Shown here: positions 26,252-38,379 of the stretch, piece after piece
Numbering within the stretch: the stretch's first letter is position 1
Layout: each line of letters opens with the position of its first letter
Source: Glandiceps talaboti
Taxonomy: Eukaryota; Hemichordata; Enteropneusta; Spengelidae
Reading direction: 5' to 3'
NCBI RefSeq assembly: GCF_964340395.1
Contig: NC_135557.1
Span: 15,928,867-15,992,866, forward strand
DNA length: 64,000 nt
Notes under the pieces: model-generated
Told to the model about the DNA's origin: nothing
The model's database searches: none
Seen by the model: the letters and a program-made list of their open reading frames with translations, nothing else
Translations under genes and position numbers: made by a program

Positions 26252-26300
26252 CCGTTAAAAGTAAGAGTACTACCACGACTGTGTTGATAGGTACGTCCAT
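26252..26300 (-). CDS. Minus-strand IgSF gene, first coding exon (signal peptide)
   Basis: This exon encodes the start of a secreted or type I membrane IgSF protein. Read on the minus strand, the ATG at 26300 has A at -3 and G at +4, a strong initiation context. Sixteen codons follow, beginning MDVPINT and running into a valine/leucine core (VVVVLLLL), which is a short signal peptide. The exon ends ACG G with a perfect GTAAGT donor at 26251, so the intron is phase 1. The leftover G joins the GA at the acceptor of the V-set exon at 16556 to make a glycine codon and keeps the frame open. The start lies 673 bp from the start of a divergent plus-strand IgSF gene. The 5' UTR limit and transcription start cannot be seen. 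The call rests on agreement of start context, hydrophobic core, donor and phase; transcript evidence is absent. Confidence 0.82.
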
Positions 26301-26973
26301 GATTGACCAGCAGTGACAGCAGAACAACAACGAGATGTTATCACCGTGAGTCCAGTGACGGATCTGGTACTCACCAATGTGTGTGTGTTACCTGACTTCA
26401 CTGTCGTACACCTCTAGCGGTCGACTGTTACGATGCAGGTTCGTTTTGCTGATCTGATGAAGTTTTTCAGAATAGCGCCCCACAGTGCTCAAGTCGAAAG
26501 TGTAATGTTATCTAGGGGGCGCACGTACGTCAAATTTGCTAAACTGGCGTTGTTATGTAAATACATGCTAATAATTGGGAAGGACTTTCTCTAATTATAA
26601 TCTAATTAGCTATGCAAATGAGAGGTCACCATAATTATGTATTCATATTGCGATAAAAGTCTATATGAAGTTATGCATTACCAAAAGTGGTGCCTTTTTA
26701 TTCAATCTTAATTCATAGAACTAAAGGAGACATTTTTGAAGCCATAGCGCCGTCTTTCTACCAGATATGACACGTATTACCGAACTACTTTATCAGCTCC
26801 CCGCGGACGCACACAATACCCATCAGGTGTACTTAGAATGCGGAAGTGGAAAGTAGAAGCACTATTTAGCATGGAGGTATGGAAATTGATTAGCAGACGG
26901 CGTTACGAGCTAATACTATATGCCATAAGGAGACCTATCTAAACACTATAACAACAACCATCTCATAGCCAGC
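26301..26973. promoter_or_regulatory. Shared bidirectional promoter region between the two IgSF genes
   Basis: Only 673 bp separate the two divergent ATG codons, so both promoters and 5' UTRs are expected here unless further non-coding exons exist. Unlike the surrounding introns it has no microsatellite or tandem array and includes several CpG-containing stretches. Visible motif matches: two oppositely oriented CTCF-like cores around 26472-26486 (minus) and 26510-26523 (plus); an octamer ATGCAAAT at 26612-26619 beside TAATTA and the half-site AGGTCA (26623-26628); an E-box CAGGTG at 26824-26829; and an ETS-like GCGGAAGTG at 26840-26848. No convincing TATA box was identified. Motif matches are short and functionally unproven. 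Confidence 0.6.
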
Positions 26974-27040
26974 ATGGATTTCTCTATAACTCACAGGTGC
27001 AATATCATACGGACATGGCTTCTGATCTCTATACTTTCAG
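26974..27040 (+). CDS. Plus-strand IgSF gene, first coding exon (signal peptide)
   Basis: The ATG at 26974 lies in a strong context (AGCATGG, A at -3 and G at +4) and opens 22 codons that begin MDFSITHRC and end with the hydrophobic stretch TWLLISILS. This reads as an N-terminal signal peptide. The exon stops at TCA G followed by GTAATA, a usable but not ideal donor, so the intron is phase 1. The single G joins GA at the acceptor at 38380 to make glycine, giving the junction S-G-F. The exon layout (signal-peptide exon, phase 1 intron, V-set exon) is the same as in the divergent minus-strand gene. The first intron is 11.3 kb. The transcription start is not determinable; the 5' UTR must lie in the 26301-26973 interval unless there is a further upstream exon. 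Confidence 0.8.
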
Positions 27041-27291
27041 GTAATATTTTAAAACTAACTCTTGGCTTGTTCTGATTTTCACAATCGTTTTGTGTGTGAG
27101 GGAAAGGTGTTAATGTTGGCATTGTCAATGTCATGTTATGGAAGTGTTGTAAGTGTTGTTACCACACTATTCATTTCTCTACTTTAAAAACAACTGAAAG
27201 ATATTTATGTATTTCACTGAGTTGTTTCTGTATGTAGGTGAATATCGGATAATATTAGATTGCGAGGAATTACACAACTTTAGTTGGATTT

Positions 27292-27783
27292 TCAAACATC
27301 AGATATGGCTTGGATTGTCGGCTGTTTACGACTCGACCCGGTCGTCGTGTGTTCCAAATCAGAGAGGTGTACAGTTTCCAAAACAATAGATCCGCAAACA
27401 ATTACATCGTATTTAAGAGAATGGCGTCGCCAGCTCACACGAAGCAATTGAAACTGATGTAGAAAGCTATGTTTTTCTCCAAGCGGGGGCTCGTATTGTA
27501 AATGGTACCACCTCGCGATCCTGTTGACTTTCACAGCATCGCAGAGGTCGCTCGGTGTGTGGACATTTGAGAGTAAATGTTCCTCACCAATGGATTTTAA
27601 TTTCGCGTTCAGATCGGAGACAAGTTCAACAGAACATACCCAGCAGGCAGAAACATGTCTTGAGTCGCGAACAGCAGGAGACGTTTCGAATATCAACTTT
27701 TTGTCGGCAACAGTCAGTGTTATATTTATCTGTCCTGTGCAGTGTTGTTCTCGGTTGAAAGCAAACGCTTCAGTTACCGGCTT
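27292..27783 (-). other. Unrecognised 163-codon antisense open frame in intron 1
   Basis: The minus strand stays open from just after a stop at 27786 to the stop at 27292 and contains no repeats. It includes segments such as NVHTPSDLCDAVKVNRIARW and LQYEPPLGEKHSFLHQFQ that have a protein-like amino acid mix. There is no ATG near its beginning; the first possible start in the track is a TTG at 27696. The stretch is richer in G and C than the intron around it and begins about 250 bp downstream of the plus gene's first exon. It could be a relic of a retroposed gene or mobile element, an exon of an antisense gene, or a chance frame. No family was recognised. Confidence 0.25.
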
Positions 27784-28754
27784 TTACAGTTTGAATGCAA
27801 ATGCTAAATTCAGTTAATCAGCGGTTTCCTAATCCCCATTACTAATGTGTGTTGTTTTTTCAAAAGTATCCATAAGGAAGAAAGAGCGTTTCCTTTTGCA
27901 ATCGAACTGCGAAGCCATGATTATCTAAATCCGTATACATATAAAATAAGAGGGGGAGACGATCTTTGATGAAACTTAATACACCTGATGCAAAATTCAT
28001 AAGCGATCACGAGTAAAACCCAAAACATTTCACGAATCTATCAAAATTGCAATATTTGATGTTTTTTATTCTCACTGGCATTCACATTTGTCATGCAGGC
28101 AAATTGAGTGCCAGAAATATAGCTGGTGGAATGTTTTTCTTACTAAATATAAACAAACTGCTTCAAGCACTCGAAATCTGACTAACCAGTGCTGCCTAAT
28201 CCAGGCTTGAAATTGGTAATCCGACATGCTAGTGAACTGATACTGCGGACTACATGATCATTTCAAAAATCGAAATGTCAGTCCTTTCAAATGCACTTCT
28301 CTTGTATTTGCCAATTTTGTTTGCGGCTCATTTCACTTGATTTCTTAATGAAATTTTACAATTTTATTAATCTGACAGGACCTTAAACAATAATTGCTTG
28401 ATTATGAACAGAATTAATTTCACAAATACAAAGAAATTGATACTCGCAACACAATTTCACAGAAGATTAAATTGTCATCAGGTATAATTTAATTTTGATA
28501 TGTTAGTTCAACTCAGTTGTTGGAAATCAAAATGAGCTCTTGTTCCAACTACTACTGTTGTGCAAAGAACTGTGATTTTGTAATATTACATAAGACTTTA
28601 ACTAAAAACATGGCTTCTTTTGTTACCACTTGTCTGAATATTTCAGTGGTTACTTCATTGAAATGTATGTGTCGAATTTAAACAATACAGGCTACAGTTC
28701 AAAAATACTATGACATGGTTATTATGACCTCAATTGTAACATCTGTGGATTGAA

Positions 28755-29140
28755 TGTAACTTCTCTGGAAGACATTTCTTGAACAAATGTTTGAATTTTT
28801 TGTAAATTTTTTTAACAGTACAACTTCATTTTAGACACATTTCATAGACATATACACAGTAGATAGAATCTAGTCAAAGTTTTGCTTTTCAGACTATATT
28901 TTTTTAACAAATTCTTGAACTTTTGAGAATTTTTTAAACAGTTTATCGTTATTTTCGACACAACCCATAGACAAAAATATAATGGATGAAAGTATGTCAA
29001 AATTTGGAATTTCCTGATATTTCTTCAACAATTTTGTGAATTTTGTAAATTTTTGAAAATTTTCTATCATTGGAATTTTTATTATTTTAGACACAACTTG
29101 GATGTACGATAGTTGAAAGCCTGTCATAATTTTAAATTAG
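28755..29140 (+). repeat. Three-copy array, about 124-133 bp period
   Basis: Copies of ttttagacaca..tt[cg]atagaca begin near 28833, 28957 and 29090, each followed by a tagt.aaa.tttg-type segment and preceded by t-rich gaattttttaaac-type sequence. Confidence 0.65.
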
Positions 29141-30275
29141 TAGTCAAATGTTCTGTTCATATTTAAAATCTCATCCAGACAGATTTTATAGGAATGTGTC
29201 ATGTTCATGTTACTTTTTATGTTGGCAATAAAACATTTACAGGATGTAGTGGCCAGTATTTTTTTCCTATATAATTCCCACTTAGACACTATTCCTCTAC
29301 ACACTTCAGTCAAATAGGCAATTTCAAAAAAATATTTTTTTTTTCACTTTGTCTAGAATTTTGGCAATGAAAATGATAGTTATTGAAAACGTTGGAAATT
29401 TTCTTCACATCCTGTAAACATCTCTCGATTTCATAATGTTGAACTCAAAGTCAAAGTTTAAAACTTGAATTCGCTCAAAAGTTAGCCAGGAAACTCCTTG
29501 TGATGTTACTATCTCAAGTAGTGTAGTGATATCCTTTATCAAATCTTAAGATTTGTCTTTCATGATTTGATACTGCATCTAGACTATATCTCAAGATTCT
29601 CTGGCTTGGTGCTGAGAGCTTCTTGAGATAGTGGAGAGCTTCTTGAGATAGTGGAAACACCAAGACAAGTCTCTGGCCTCACATGAAGTTAGACTGTAGT
29701 TAGACTGTAACTATAAAACTTAGATATGTCATGTTGTGTAGCCGTATCAGGCTAGTGAGTGCTGGCTGATAGCATGGCACGAAATGTATCTTAGACAGAC
29801 TAACCTGCTGTACGATACAAATAAAACTAATTTTAACTACTACCAATATTTGCAGTAGATTATTCATGATCAGTTCAAGTAGTGAACCACTCCCATGTTT
29901 ACAGGAGAGAGAAAATAGATTAAGATGAATGAAGGAAGCAGAACGAAAGTAGACATGTTAACAAACTGAGAAAGTTAAAAACTAACAAAACTAAACCCAC
30001 GGTGTTTAAGTTAAAGGTACGTGTGTAGTCATGTTAATGTATAGATATAGATGGCGTATTTACCAGTTTGTATTCATCACTAAGGTGGGGGAGAAATCAC
30101 CAATTTTTTTCACAAAATGTATGATTTTTGGACTTTATACAATATGAGATACATTGTGTTATTCAGCTCTAGTGTACTCCTGGTGGGTAGGGCAGCACGA
30201 CACGCTGTATCTTACAACTACATAGTTTTTTTCCTACCAGTGAGAATACATTTTATTCATATTTACCATTAGCCT

Positions 30276-30366
30276 TAGCCTGGATGCCAACGGTGGTCTC
30301 CTAACTGAGTGGAGGTGTAAATCATAACGATACCGTATCTATAGGAACTACTACTACGAGACTACA
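30276..30366. mobile_element. Short TIR element, family TAGTCTGG, reverse orientation
   Basis: Starts TAGCCTGGATGCCAACGGTG and contains gtggaggtgtaaatcataac and aggaacta near the right end. It is the reverse complement of the 18669 copy's core, with a few extra bases before the right terminus. Confidence 0.65.
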
Positions 30367-30715
30367 GTAGCCTAGAATCCAGACCTATTGGGATTTTGAA
30401 TTTTGCCTTTCAGATAGGGAAACAACGAATGCAAAACACCCTTTCATATGGACTCCAGGTTAACTTAACACTAGCCATACTTCCCTAAATACTGAATGAG
30501 TGAAAATAAAATAAATAATAAAAAAAAAAGTGAAAATTTGTCCCGGCAAAATAATTTTCAGTGAAAGTGTAATCCCTTGAAATTAAAGTATTCAATGATA
30601 AAGAATTAGGACGTCTGACTGGCGATAGATTTTGGATCTATCATCAGGCAAAATTGTACCTTATGGGTGTCTTGAAGAGACTCCATTCTATCAGAGTGAG
30701 TATCAAGTATTTTGT

Positions 30716-30799
30716 TAGCCCAGAGACTTGGCTGTTCAGTTTGACAATGTTGTTAAAAGCCAGTATGTTGTTTTGTCAAATAGCCAAGTTTCTGGGCTA
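30716..30799. mobile_element. 84-bp TIR element, family TAGCCCAGAGACTTGGC
   Basis: The left end TAGCCCAGAGACTTGGCTGT and the right end, in reverse complement TAGCCCAGAAACTTGGCTAT, form inverted termini of about 26-30 bp ending in TTTGACA. Fragments carrying CCAGATAGCCAAGTCTCTGG are scattered across the window (33.5, 38.8, 44.2, 49.9, 56.4, 63.9 kb). Confidence 0.7.
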
Positions 30800-31816
30800 G
30801 TAGTAGAACATTTTACTTGTTTGAGTTGTGAGGTTGTTTTGAAGTTGAACAATCACTTTTACTGAAGTCGTTCCTACAAATGAGATACCAATAAATAATT
30901 GTATAAATATGGTTGCAATCATATCAAATCGTCCAACTTTTGATGTCATCAAGCCAAAACATACCTTACGGGTGTCCAAGTATCTCATGCATGCTATTGT
31001 ATGCTAGACACCCCCAAGAGTAAACGTCCCAAAGGACACTACACAAAGATGGTGTACCAACAATATTGGCAGCCCCTTTCATTCACGTATCTTGATGTTT
31101 GGTATGGAGAATCAACACATCATTTGTCCAGTGTCAGTCCTGTCCCAAATAGCTGTGACACCTTTCTACTTTAGAGTCTAAATCAAATGTTAGTATAACA
31201 TTTCCACTAGCTGTCTAGGTGATGAAAGACGAAGGACACACAATATTTGGTAGCCATGTTTTAGGCTAATCCTGACTACAGGCAGTGTTGAATTCAATGT
31301 AAAGTCTAGCTAGTTATGTTGTAGCTTAGCTGCAATTTTGTGTTGTTTCTTCCCCCCCCCCCCTTTTTCTCCACGTATTTTGTTCAGCTGTGTTAGCAGA
31401 CAATGTATTACCGAGAGCACCAAAAGACATATATTTTTTAAGAGTCACTCAAATGAATTAGTCAGCCATTTTTCTCTTGGGGAAAGTTGACTTTTATAGA
31501 AAAATTAGCATGCTTATTCTGCCTGGCTAATATTATATCATAGACCCTACTGAACACAATTCTTCACGACGTCTCAGTGCAATGCAGAGCTAGAGCTGAC
31601 CGGGTGTTTTGCGAGAGTTCTTTCTAAGTTCCGAGGGAGCATGAATTTTACCTGGGAAGGAGTGTCTATGATTAAATCAATTAATACATACTGCATAATA
31701 GCGTGTTTTTTTTGTAATAGGAAATATTGCAACTGGCTTGAAAAACTGGCTTGAAAAAGTGTGTGCCAGAGAGCCAAATCTCTGAGCTAACTTCCCGATG
31801 TTACCAGGATTCTACA

Positions 31817-31879
31817 TAGTCTAGTTCCTATACAGTATCATTACGATTTATACCTTCACCACAGTTGGCATCCAGACTA
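31817..31879. mobile_element. Short TIR element, family TAGTCTGG, 63 bp
   Basis: Begins TAGTCTAGTTCCTATACAGT and ends TTGGCATCCAGACTA. It lies between two direct repeats related to the AGACTTGGC family (near 31765 and 31961, each followed by gatgttaccagg or catgttaccaggg). Confidence 0.75.
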
Positions 31880-33870
31880 TAGGGTCTACCTAGAGAATTG
31901 GCTCTCTGGCTCAACATACTGGCTGGATAGATATTCTGGCCAACAATGTTGTCATGCCAGATAGCTAAATCTCTGAGCGAACGTCCCCCATGTTACCAGG
32001 GTTCCCAAACCCTTGCAAAAACTTTCAATTGTCAAATATCTTTGTTTGAAATTGTACCTCCCTCAACAACATTGTACCTGTGTGATTGAAATGCTAGATA
32101 ACTAGATCGGAATCTTTGAACGTAGGTGTTGCTTTGTTTTTTCCTTTGAAGTAACTTGGACAAACATCCTTGTTTTGGTGCAGACAAAGTTGAAACAAGC
32201 AAACATTTGCCTTGAGTGTTTTCTGAACCCAAACCAGCACTTGAACTAGAAGGTAGTAACCAGTTGTGTACATGTACAGATGCAGGCACGTTCAAGGCCA
32301 CTATTGAACATAGCCGATCAGTCAACCTTGTCTTTCATTTCCAATGTCATCCTGATACATCAATGTCAGATTAGCCAGATTAGCGTGTGGATATGTCACT
32401 AATCTGAACTTGAAATTCATTGATAAAGACTGTATTTCCATAGAAAACAAAATAAAAAATGTTTGTTCTTGAGTGAGTTCACGGTTCAGAAACTCATGAA
32501 TGTCAGATGAAGTGATTTTTAGTTGCCTGAAAGTGGTTTCCACATCAGACGTTTTGTGTGTGCTGTGTCAATTCCATTTACGGAAAACATTGTGAAATGT
32601 TGGTATTTGGCTGAAGTTCGTGGTTTCTAAATGATTGCCTGATAAGGCAATGTTTGTTAGAGGGGGTAAGATCTTTGGGAAGAAAGGGATGGGGAAAGGC
32701 GGAGGGGTATTAGTGTAGAGAGTTACCAGTTTGTTCAAAGGGGTAAGATGGTAACAAAGAGATTGGGAGAGGGAAGGAGGTGTTAGTGTAGATACATGTA
32801 CTCTCCTTACGAATGCTACAACGTACATGTGTATCTGAAGTTATTATTTTGGATACATTGTACATGTCGCGTGAGATGGTAAGCTCACAAGTCTCCAGGC
32901 TAGGTTGAAAAGTTTTGCTTTTACTTGCATATTTCCATATGCCATCATATTTCCATATTAGTGAGTACTCTATCATTTCTCCAAATGCAAATCTTCAGAT
33001 GCACTTCAGGTATGATAAAGTTTTAATATTTGGAAATATCTGGTAAGTTTTGCCTGAAAGTGAAAAACATGTATTTAGCCTCACTTCATGGAGACACCAC
33101 AAACCTTTAGAAGTAATCTAATTATCTACCAACTTTTATACATGACAGTGTGGATTCCAAACTTAAGTGTCACTAACATGTATGCATTCAAAATTTCAAA
33201 AAAAAGAGAGTATTTTCTTTCAAAATGAATATTTTTACAAGATGCAGTGACAGTAAGACAAGAACATATACACGTTTGAAGTATGTAGACTATTTGTAAA
33301 CTTGCCATTCAAATGAACAGAAATCACGTAACTTGTGCTAAAACTATTCTTCTAATGTACATTGAGGTTTCCTTTTCCCCAATTAAATATTTCTGGTCAA
33401 TTTGTCCCTAAGAATTGCAATGACTCAATAGTTCTGCCAACGCACAGATATTCTTGTATTCTTTGAGAAAACTGTACCAAATAGATTAATACGTTGTAGT
33501 AGTGGAAAGGTACTCACAAGAACAGAACAAAGTTAGCTCAGAGACTAGGCTATTTGGTTGTCACTGCTGCCTACTTCTAGAACTTAGAAGTACACCTTTT
33601 TATCCTTTTGATCTCCTGTGTGAGGTCGAAATGTTGGTAATAATGTTCTTGCGTTGACTAAAGGACTGTCGACAGTTTTATCAAACCCAATGTTACTATT
33701 CTCAAGTCAATATATTTAATTTCGCTGGTCATTTTGGTTGGACTGACGACAGTTTTTGCAACAAACTTATTTGCATATGGTTCGACAATGTAGTTTGTCA
33801 GAACTTTGGTCGAACCAGTAACTGAGTTAGTGAGTAAGCCAATTCTGAAAGCCAAGTCTCTAGTGACTGA

Positions 33871-34070
33871 TGCAATGGCCTGAGGAGAACCCAGTAAATT
33901 ATGGGATGGAACCCACTACTCTATAAAGGCCTGAGGAGAACCCATTAAATTATGGGATGGAACCTCTATAAAGGCCTGAGGAGAACCCAGTAAATTATGG
34001 GATGGAACCCACTACTCTACATCAGTACATGTCTGGGGAGAACTCTGTATATTATAGGACGGAACCTTTG
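33871..34070 (+). repeat. Tandem repeat, about 45-51 bp, three good copies and one degenerate
   Basis: Units read ggcctgaggagaaccca, then ttaaattatgggatggaacc with or without cactactctataaa. The fourth copy, near 34030, is diverged (gtctggggagaactctgt). Confidence 0.9.
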
Positions 34071-34539
34071 GGAGAACACCTATAGTTACTGTGGCTTGTT
34101 AGTTAGTGATAAGTGTTTTGTGATTTGGTATTCACACTGTATTTGTACAACATATTGATGAATCTACTCAATTTAATTCAAGTCACATGGGTGTATTTTA
34201 TTTAGTCTGACAGGAAAAGTCATTAACGTCTGATTTGTGTGAACATCTCCTTCCCTCCGTTACTGTCATTAATCTTATACATTGTACTTTCATCACTTGT
34301 AACCACCTGTACATCATTATCATCACTTGTAACCACCTGTACGTCACTGAGATACAAACAGTCTGTATGGACACATACATATCAATACTACGTAATTCCA
34401 AACACTACAAAATAAATGGAAAAAATTCTTTTTTTCTTTTCTGATTGATTCTTTGATAAATTATATATATTTAAAAAAAAAAATCAGATCATACATATTG
34501 TTCAGTGTGTTTGAAGAAGAAGATTGATGAGACAGATTT

Positions 34540-34890
34540 CAGTTGGAATTAGGAATCAAATGTAGGTGTGAAAAATACAAGGCAGAGTTTTTGAAAACAC
34601 AGTCCTGAAATAAGATAACGATCCCATCTAATGCATAATGGTTCCACAGGTCGATAAACGGTAATGCAAAAACCAAGGCTTCAATCATGGGCCTTTAAAG
34701 GCACACTCGGATTAGGACTAAAATCTAGGTGAGAAAAATGGTTATCAGTTGGAGAAAAAGTTGGTCCAGAACAGAAGAATAATCCTGTATAATACTTATG
34801 ACTCAACATATAAGATAAACATAATCCAAGAACCATGGATTGAAACCTGGGCCTTTAAGTTTAAGTATTCTAGTACATGACATTCTTCAT
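34540..34890 (+). repeat. Dispersed repeat related to the 8.9 kb array
   Basis: Two units share aaccaaggcttcaatcatgg/aaccatggattgaaacctgg followed by gcctttaa, and ggtgagaaaaa/gtgtgaaaaa. The middle part gagaaaaagttggtccagaa matches the 8850-9330 array and the 58600-58720 copy. Confidence 0.6.
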
Positions 34891-37324
34891 GGAATCTTAA
34901 GATCTCCAGATGATTCGATACCAGGTTGGTATCCAGACTAAAGTTTGAGTGATGTATGACATTTTTTTTCGTAAGTGTGACTGTCGAGAAATGTTTATCC
35001 TGTCTACCTACAGAATGTGATTGAGAGTAAAAGTTTGTGAAGAGATGTTAGAATGTCATTGTTGAGTCACACAATGTTGTCTGTAAACAGACATAGAAAT
35101 ATGTGAATACTCCAACCATCAAACTTTACAACCTCTCAAACAGCTCTCCTGTGAATACCAGGACTCTAATATTGCATAATGCCCTGTCTACAACAATGCC
35201 AAGTGTCGCAGTTGTGATACGTGTATGCCATCTTGACGTACAAGATACTAAAACCAGAATTGGTAATAAAAATGGACATTTTGTATTGCACATGTATATG
35301 TATACATGCAAAAATATAAATTTATGTACTGGCACCTTTTAAAAAAATTTAAAACGACAATTTGTAAAATGCTAAATTTAACCAATACACAAGTTATACA
35401 TGTAAGTACTCATCATGCATCTACACCACAACAGTTGAATTTCCACCAGTGTGACAAGTTGTTGACATTTTTAAGATTGAGAAAAGAAAGCATTTTCAGT
35501 CCACTTCTTCAACACACATGTACATTCTTATAATACAAAATGTGTTTGTGTGGAATGAAAATTGAAAGTGACTGGTTTGTTGCTGTTTTATACAAAAAAC
35601 ATAAAGAATTTCATGATAGCATAAACAGATATAAAACAATTTTTCACTGAGAAAATTGAAAACATTTTCAGTCTGCTTATTCAACATATATTTGGGAAAG
35701 AAATAAAAAGGAACATTTTTCAGAATGATTTCCAGATGTACGGGGGAAAAAACAGAATCTTATAGTTTAAACACAAATAATTTTCTAGAAAAAAATTGAT
35801 ATTTTCACTTTTTTTGGAATAGAATAATTTTATAGCATATCTAACATGGAAAGTGAGTAGGCGGTCTCATTACCGTTTAGTAACTCTTACGAAATCTCAG
35901 CCCCACTTCACACTGTTAGTCACGATGTTTGATATCTTGCAGGCATTCCGTTAAAGTTTGATATGTAACATATAGAAAATGATGCAAGTAATATTAGACA
36001 GTGAAAGAAAGATCGATTTGATGTTATCTCTGATATTATTACCTTGGGGAATGAAATGTCTGCCTGGCTTGCTATAATACATTTGATTTGACTTATTATG
36101 TATGAAACGATATACCAGGAGCTATATCTTGTTTTCTGTAATGATGCAGAAAACATGTCTATGGAACACCTAGTGTAGTTCAAGTTACAATATTACTTAG
36201 ACTGGAACCACTCCCTTAGGACATTTTTTGTCTCATATTCTTTGAATTTGTTATACATTCCAAGAAAAAGTGGTCAATTTTTAAAAAAAATGTACCTAGT
36301 TACTACTGGGTAGTAGCCTCCCTAAGGGACTGGGGTCAGTCACCAGTGCTCAGATGTTATCGACCTGAAATGTGGTAACTAAACTGGGAAAACAGGAACA
36401 AAGAGAATGATAGACAGGTGCACAGATTACTCTATCAGACAAGACTGTACTAACTTACTTTAAGGCTAATTTGCATATACTAGTCTGAATCGTAGTACCC
36501 TCTTAAAACTAATTTTCAGTGTCTACACTGTAAAATTTAGAAAAGGAGGGCTGAAATCCATGTTAAAACCACAATTAATTACTGAAGAACATTATAGCAC
36601 AGAATGCATCAATTCATTGAGCTATCCATCCATTTTTCTATTTTCTCAAAACTCTATGTTGACAGCCTGGCAGTAGATCTATCATGGCATTACATAGACT
36701 GATAGCACTCTCACTCTTAGTCAGACTCCGCAACATGCATGCAATTAAGTTATAAAGCACTAACCTGCAAATCACAGTGCAGACAGACAGTGCAGGTATC
36801 ATTAGCGTTGTATTTCCCCTACTGCACACCTACAGAGCTAATGTTACAACTTGAATAAACAACCTGGTAGGGTGGTTTCAACTGTAAGCCACTCCACTTC
36901 AAATTGCATCTCCTCTTTTACCGCTCTGCAGACCAGCTGTTCAGTGTTTACCCTTCCAGTCATTCTCTGCAAACTAAACAAAAGGAAAGATATTCACAAT
37001 GAAACAGTCCGGGCAGGAGGAAAAAGAAACAATTTGTGAAGTAAATAATTTGAAATGTTGAAGAAGATCTGATGGTTTAAATGCACAATGTTCTGGTAAT
37101 GCTTCTTTTGTGTACAGACACATTTTTTTCAATCCTTCTGTTCAGGTTTAATTGCTTTCATAGTGAACAATTCAATAAAACACTATTTCTCAAGTGGCAG
37201 TTAGCATTTGGATAAACTTTTCAAGACACAGTCATCCACTTTTTTCGTATTCTACTTCGTATTGTATCATTGTGTTTCTAAAAGAGTAAAGAAGATATTT
37301 TCTGTTAACACAGGTCAACATGCA

Positions 37325-37790
37325 TAGCTTTGTAACACCTGTGCCAGTAAAGTTTACACAGTGTGTTCTGTTTAATACAAGTGTACATTTTTGTATGGTA
37401 CGAAGGTTGGAAAAAAACGACGGGAAACGATAAATTTGATTTCTGCAAATTGTTAGTTAATTCAGACGCATATTCCTTGAATAAACCATCGTTTTTTTGT
37501 GAAAAAGTATCCCATTCCGTTTCTGTCTATAGATGGTATTTCTTTTACAAATCACATAGATTAATATCAGGAGACATCATGTCCATGCATCATCACCACC
37601 CAGTCTAAGGTCAAAATACGTCCGTTGGTAACACCTGTACTGGTAATGTTTATTCAGTGTGTTATGTTATATGTTACCTACTGGTATGATAGCAAGGTTA
37701 GATAAACAAAAATAAAAGGGAAAATGATAAATTACATTTCAAAGTGCCAGTTAAATTCATTTTCCGTGAATGTACCATTGTTACGATTGT
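37325..37790 (+). repeat. Two-copy duplication with 296-bp spacing
   Basis: taacacctgtgccagtaaag at 37333 matches taacacctgtactggtaatg at 37629. Both are followed by cagtgtgtt.tgtt, an aaggtt segment and gggaaa.gataaatt. Confidence 0.7.
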
Positions 37791-38203
37791 ACGTTGTAAA
37801 GTAACAGAGATTTATTCTGTTACAAAGTAAATAAAAGTATAAATAGACCAATGAGCTTAGTCATACAGTATGAGTCTTTTTTTTTTTACTGCTTTCCGTT
37901 TTTTCATTTTTTTCTGTACAACTACATTTGTACATGTACATGTACATGAACATTTTCTGGGGTTCCTTAGTCATTTTATGAGGGTTTCCAAACAAAATTG
38001 TGGTAGAGTGTATGGAAAATTATGCAACTTTTACTCCTTTCTGTTAACAAGTCCAGATGCCCCAACCTTCAAAAGCAAAAACACTGTATACATCATGTGT
38101 ACATTTACATGTAGATGTACGTATGAAGCGCATGTAGCTTGACTTCTTGTCATTTCCATTCATATCCCTTGACAAATTTCTTTTTGATTTACGAAAGGTA
38201 CAA

Positions 38204-38223
38204 TGTATGTATGTATGTATGTA

Positions 38224-38285
<62 letters not shown>
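38204..38285 (+). repeat. GTAT/GT microsatellite just upstream of the V-set exon
   Basis: Seven or so GTAT units run into an uninterrupted GT dinucleotide tract of more than 50 bp, ending about 95 bp before the acceptor of the exon at 38380. Confidence 0.95.
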
Positions 38286-38286
<1 letters not shown>

Positions 38287-38379
38287 TATATCCTCCACAC
38301 CCCCATACAGTGCCCCATATTTTAGAATATTTATTTCCAAATATTTACCGCAAAATCTGTTGTTTATTTTGATTTGTAG

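Larger units (their letters stand above)
27041..38379 (+). other. Intron 1 of the plus-strand IgSF gene
   Basis: This 11,339-bp phase 1 intron runs from GTAATA to ttgatttgtag. It holds an antisense open frame near its start, a three-copy array (28755-29140), several short TIR elements (29.5, 30.3, 30.7, 31.8 kb), a roughly 50-bp tandem repeat at 33.9 kb, a two-copy 296-bp repeat at 37.3-37.8 kb and a GTAT/GT microsatellite just before the acceptor. No further Ig exon was recognised, although short exons could be missed by eye. Confidence 0.75.

Noticed and set aside
32032-32543. Two adjacent minus-strand frames of 73 and 97 codons that look mildly protein-like
   Set aside because: Different frames, no shared splice sites, no recognised family; kept out as probable chance or unrecognisable relic.
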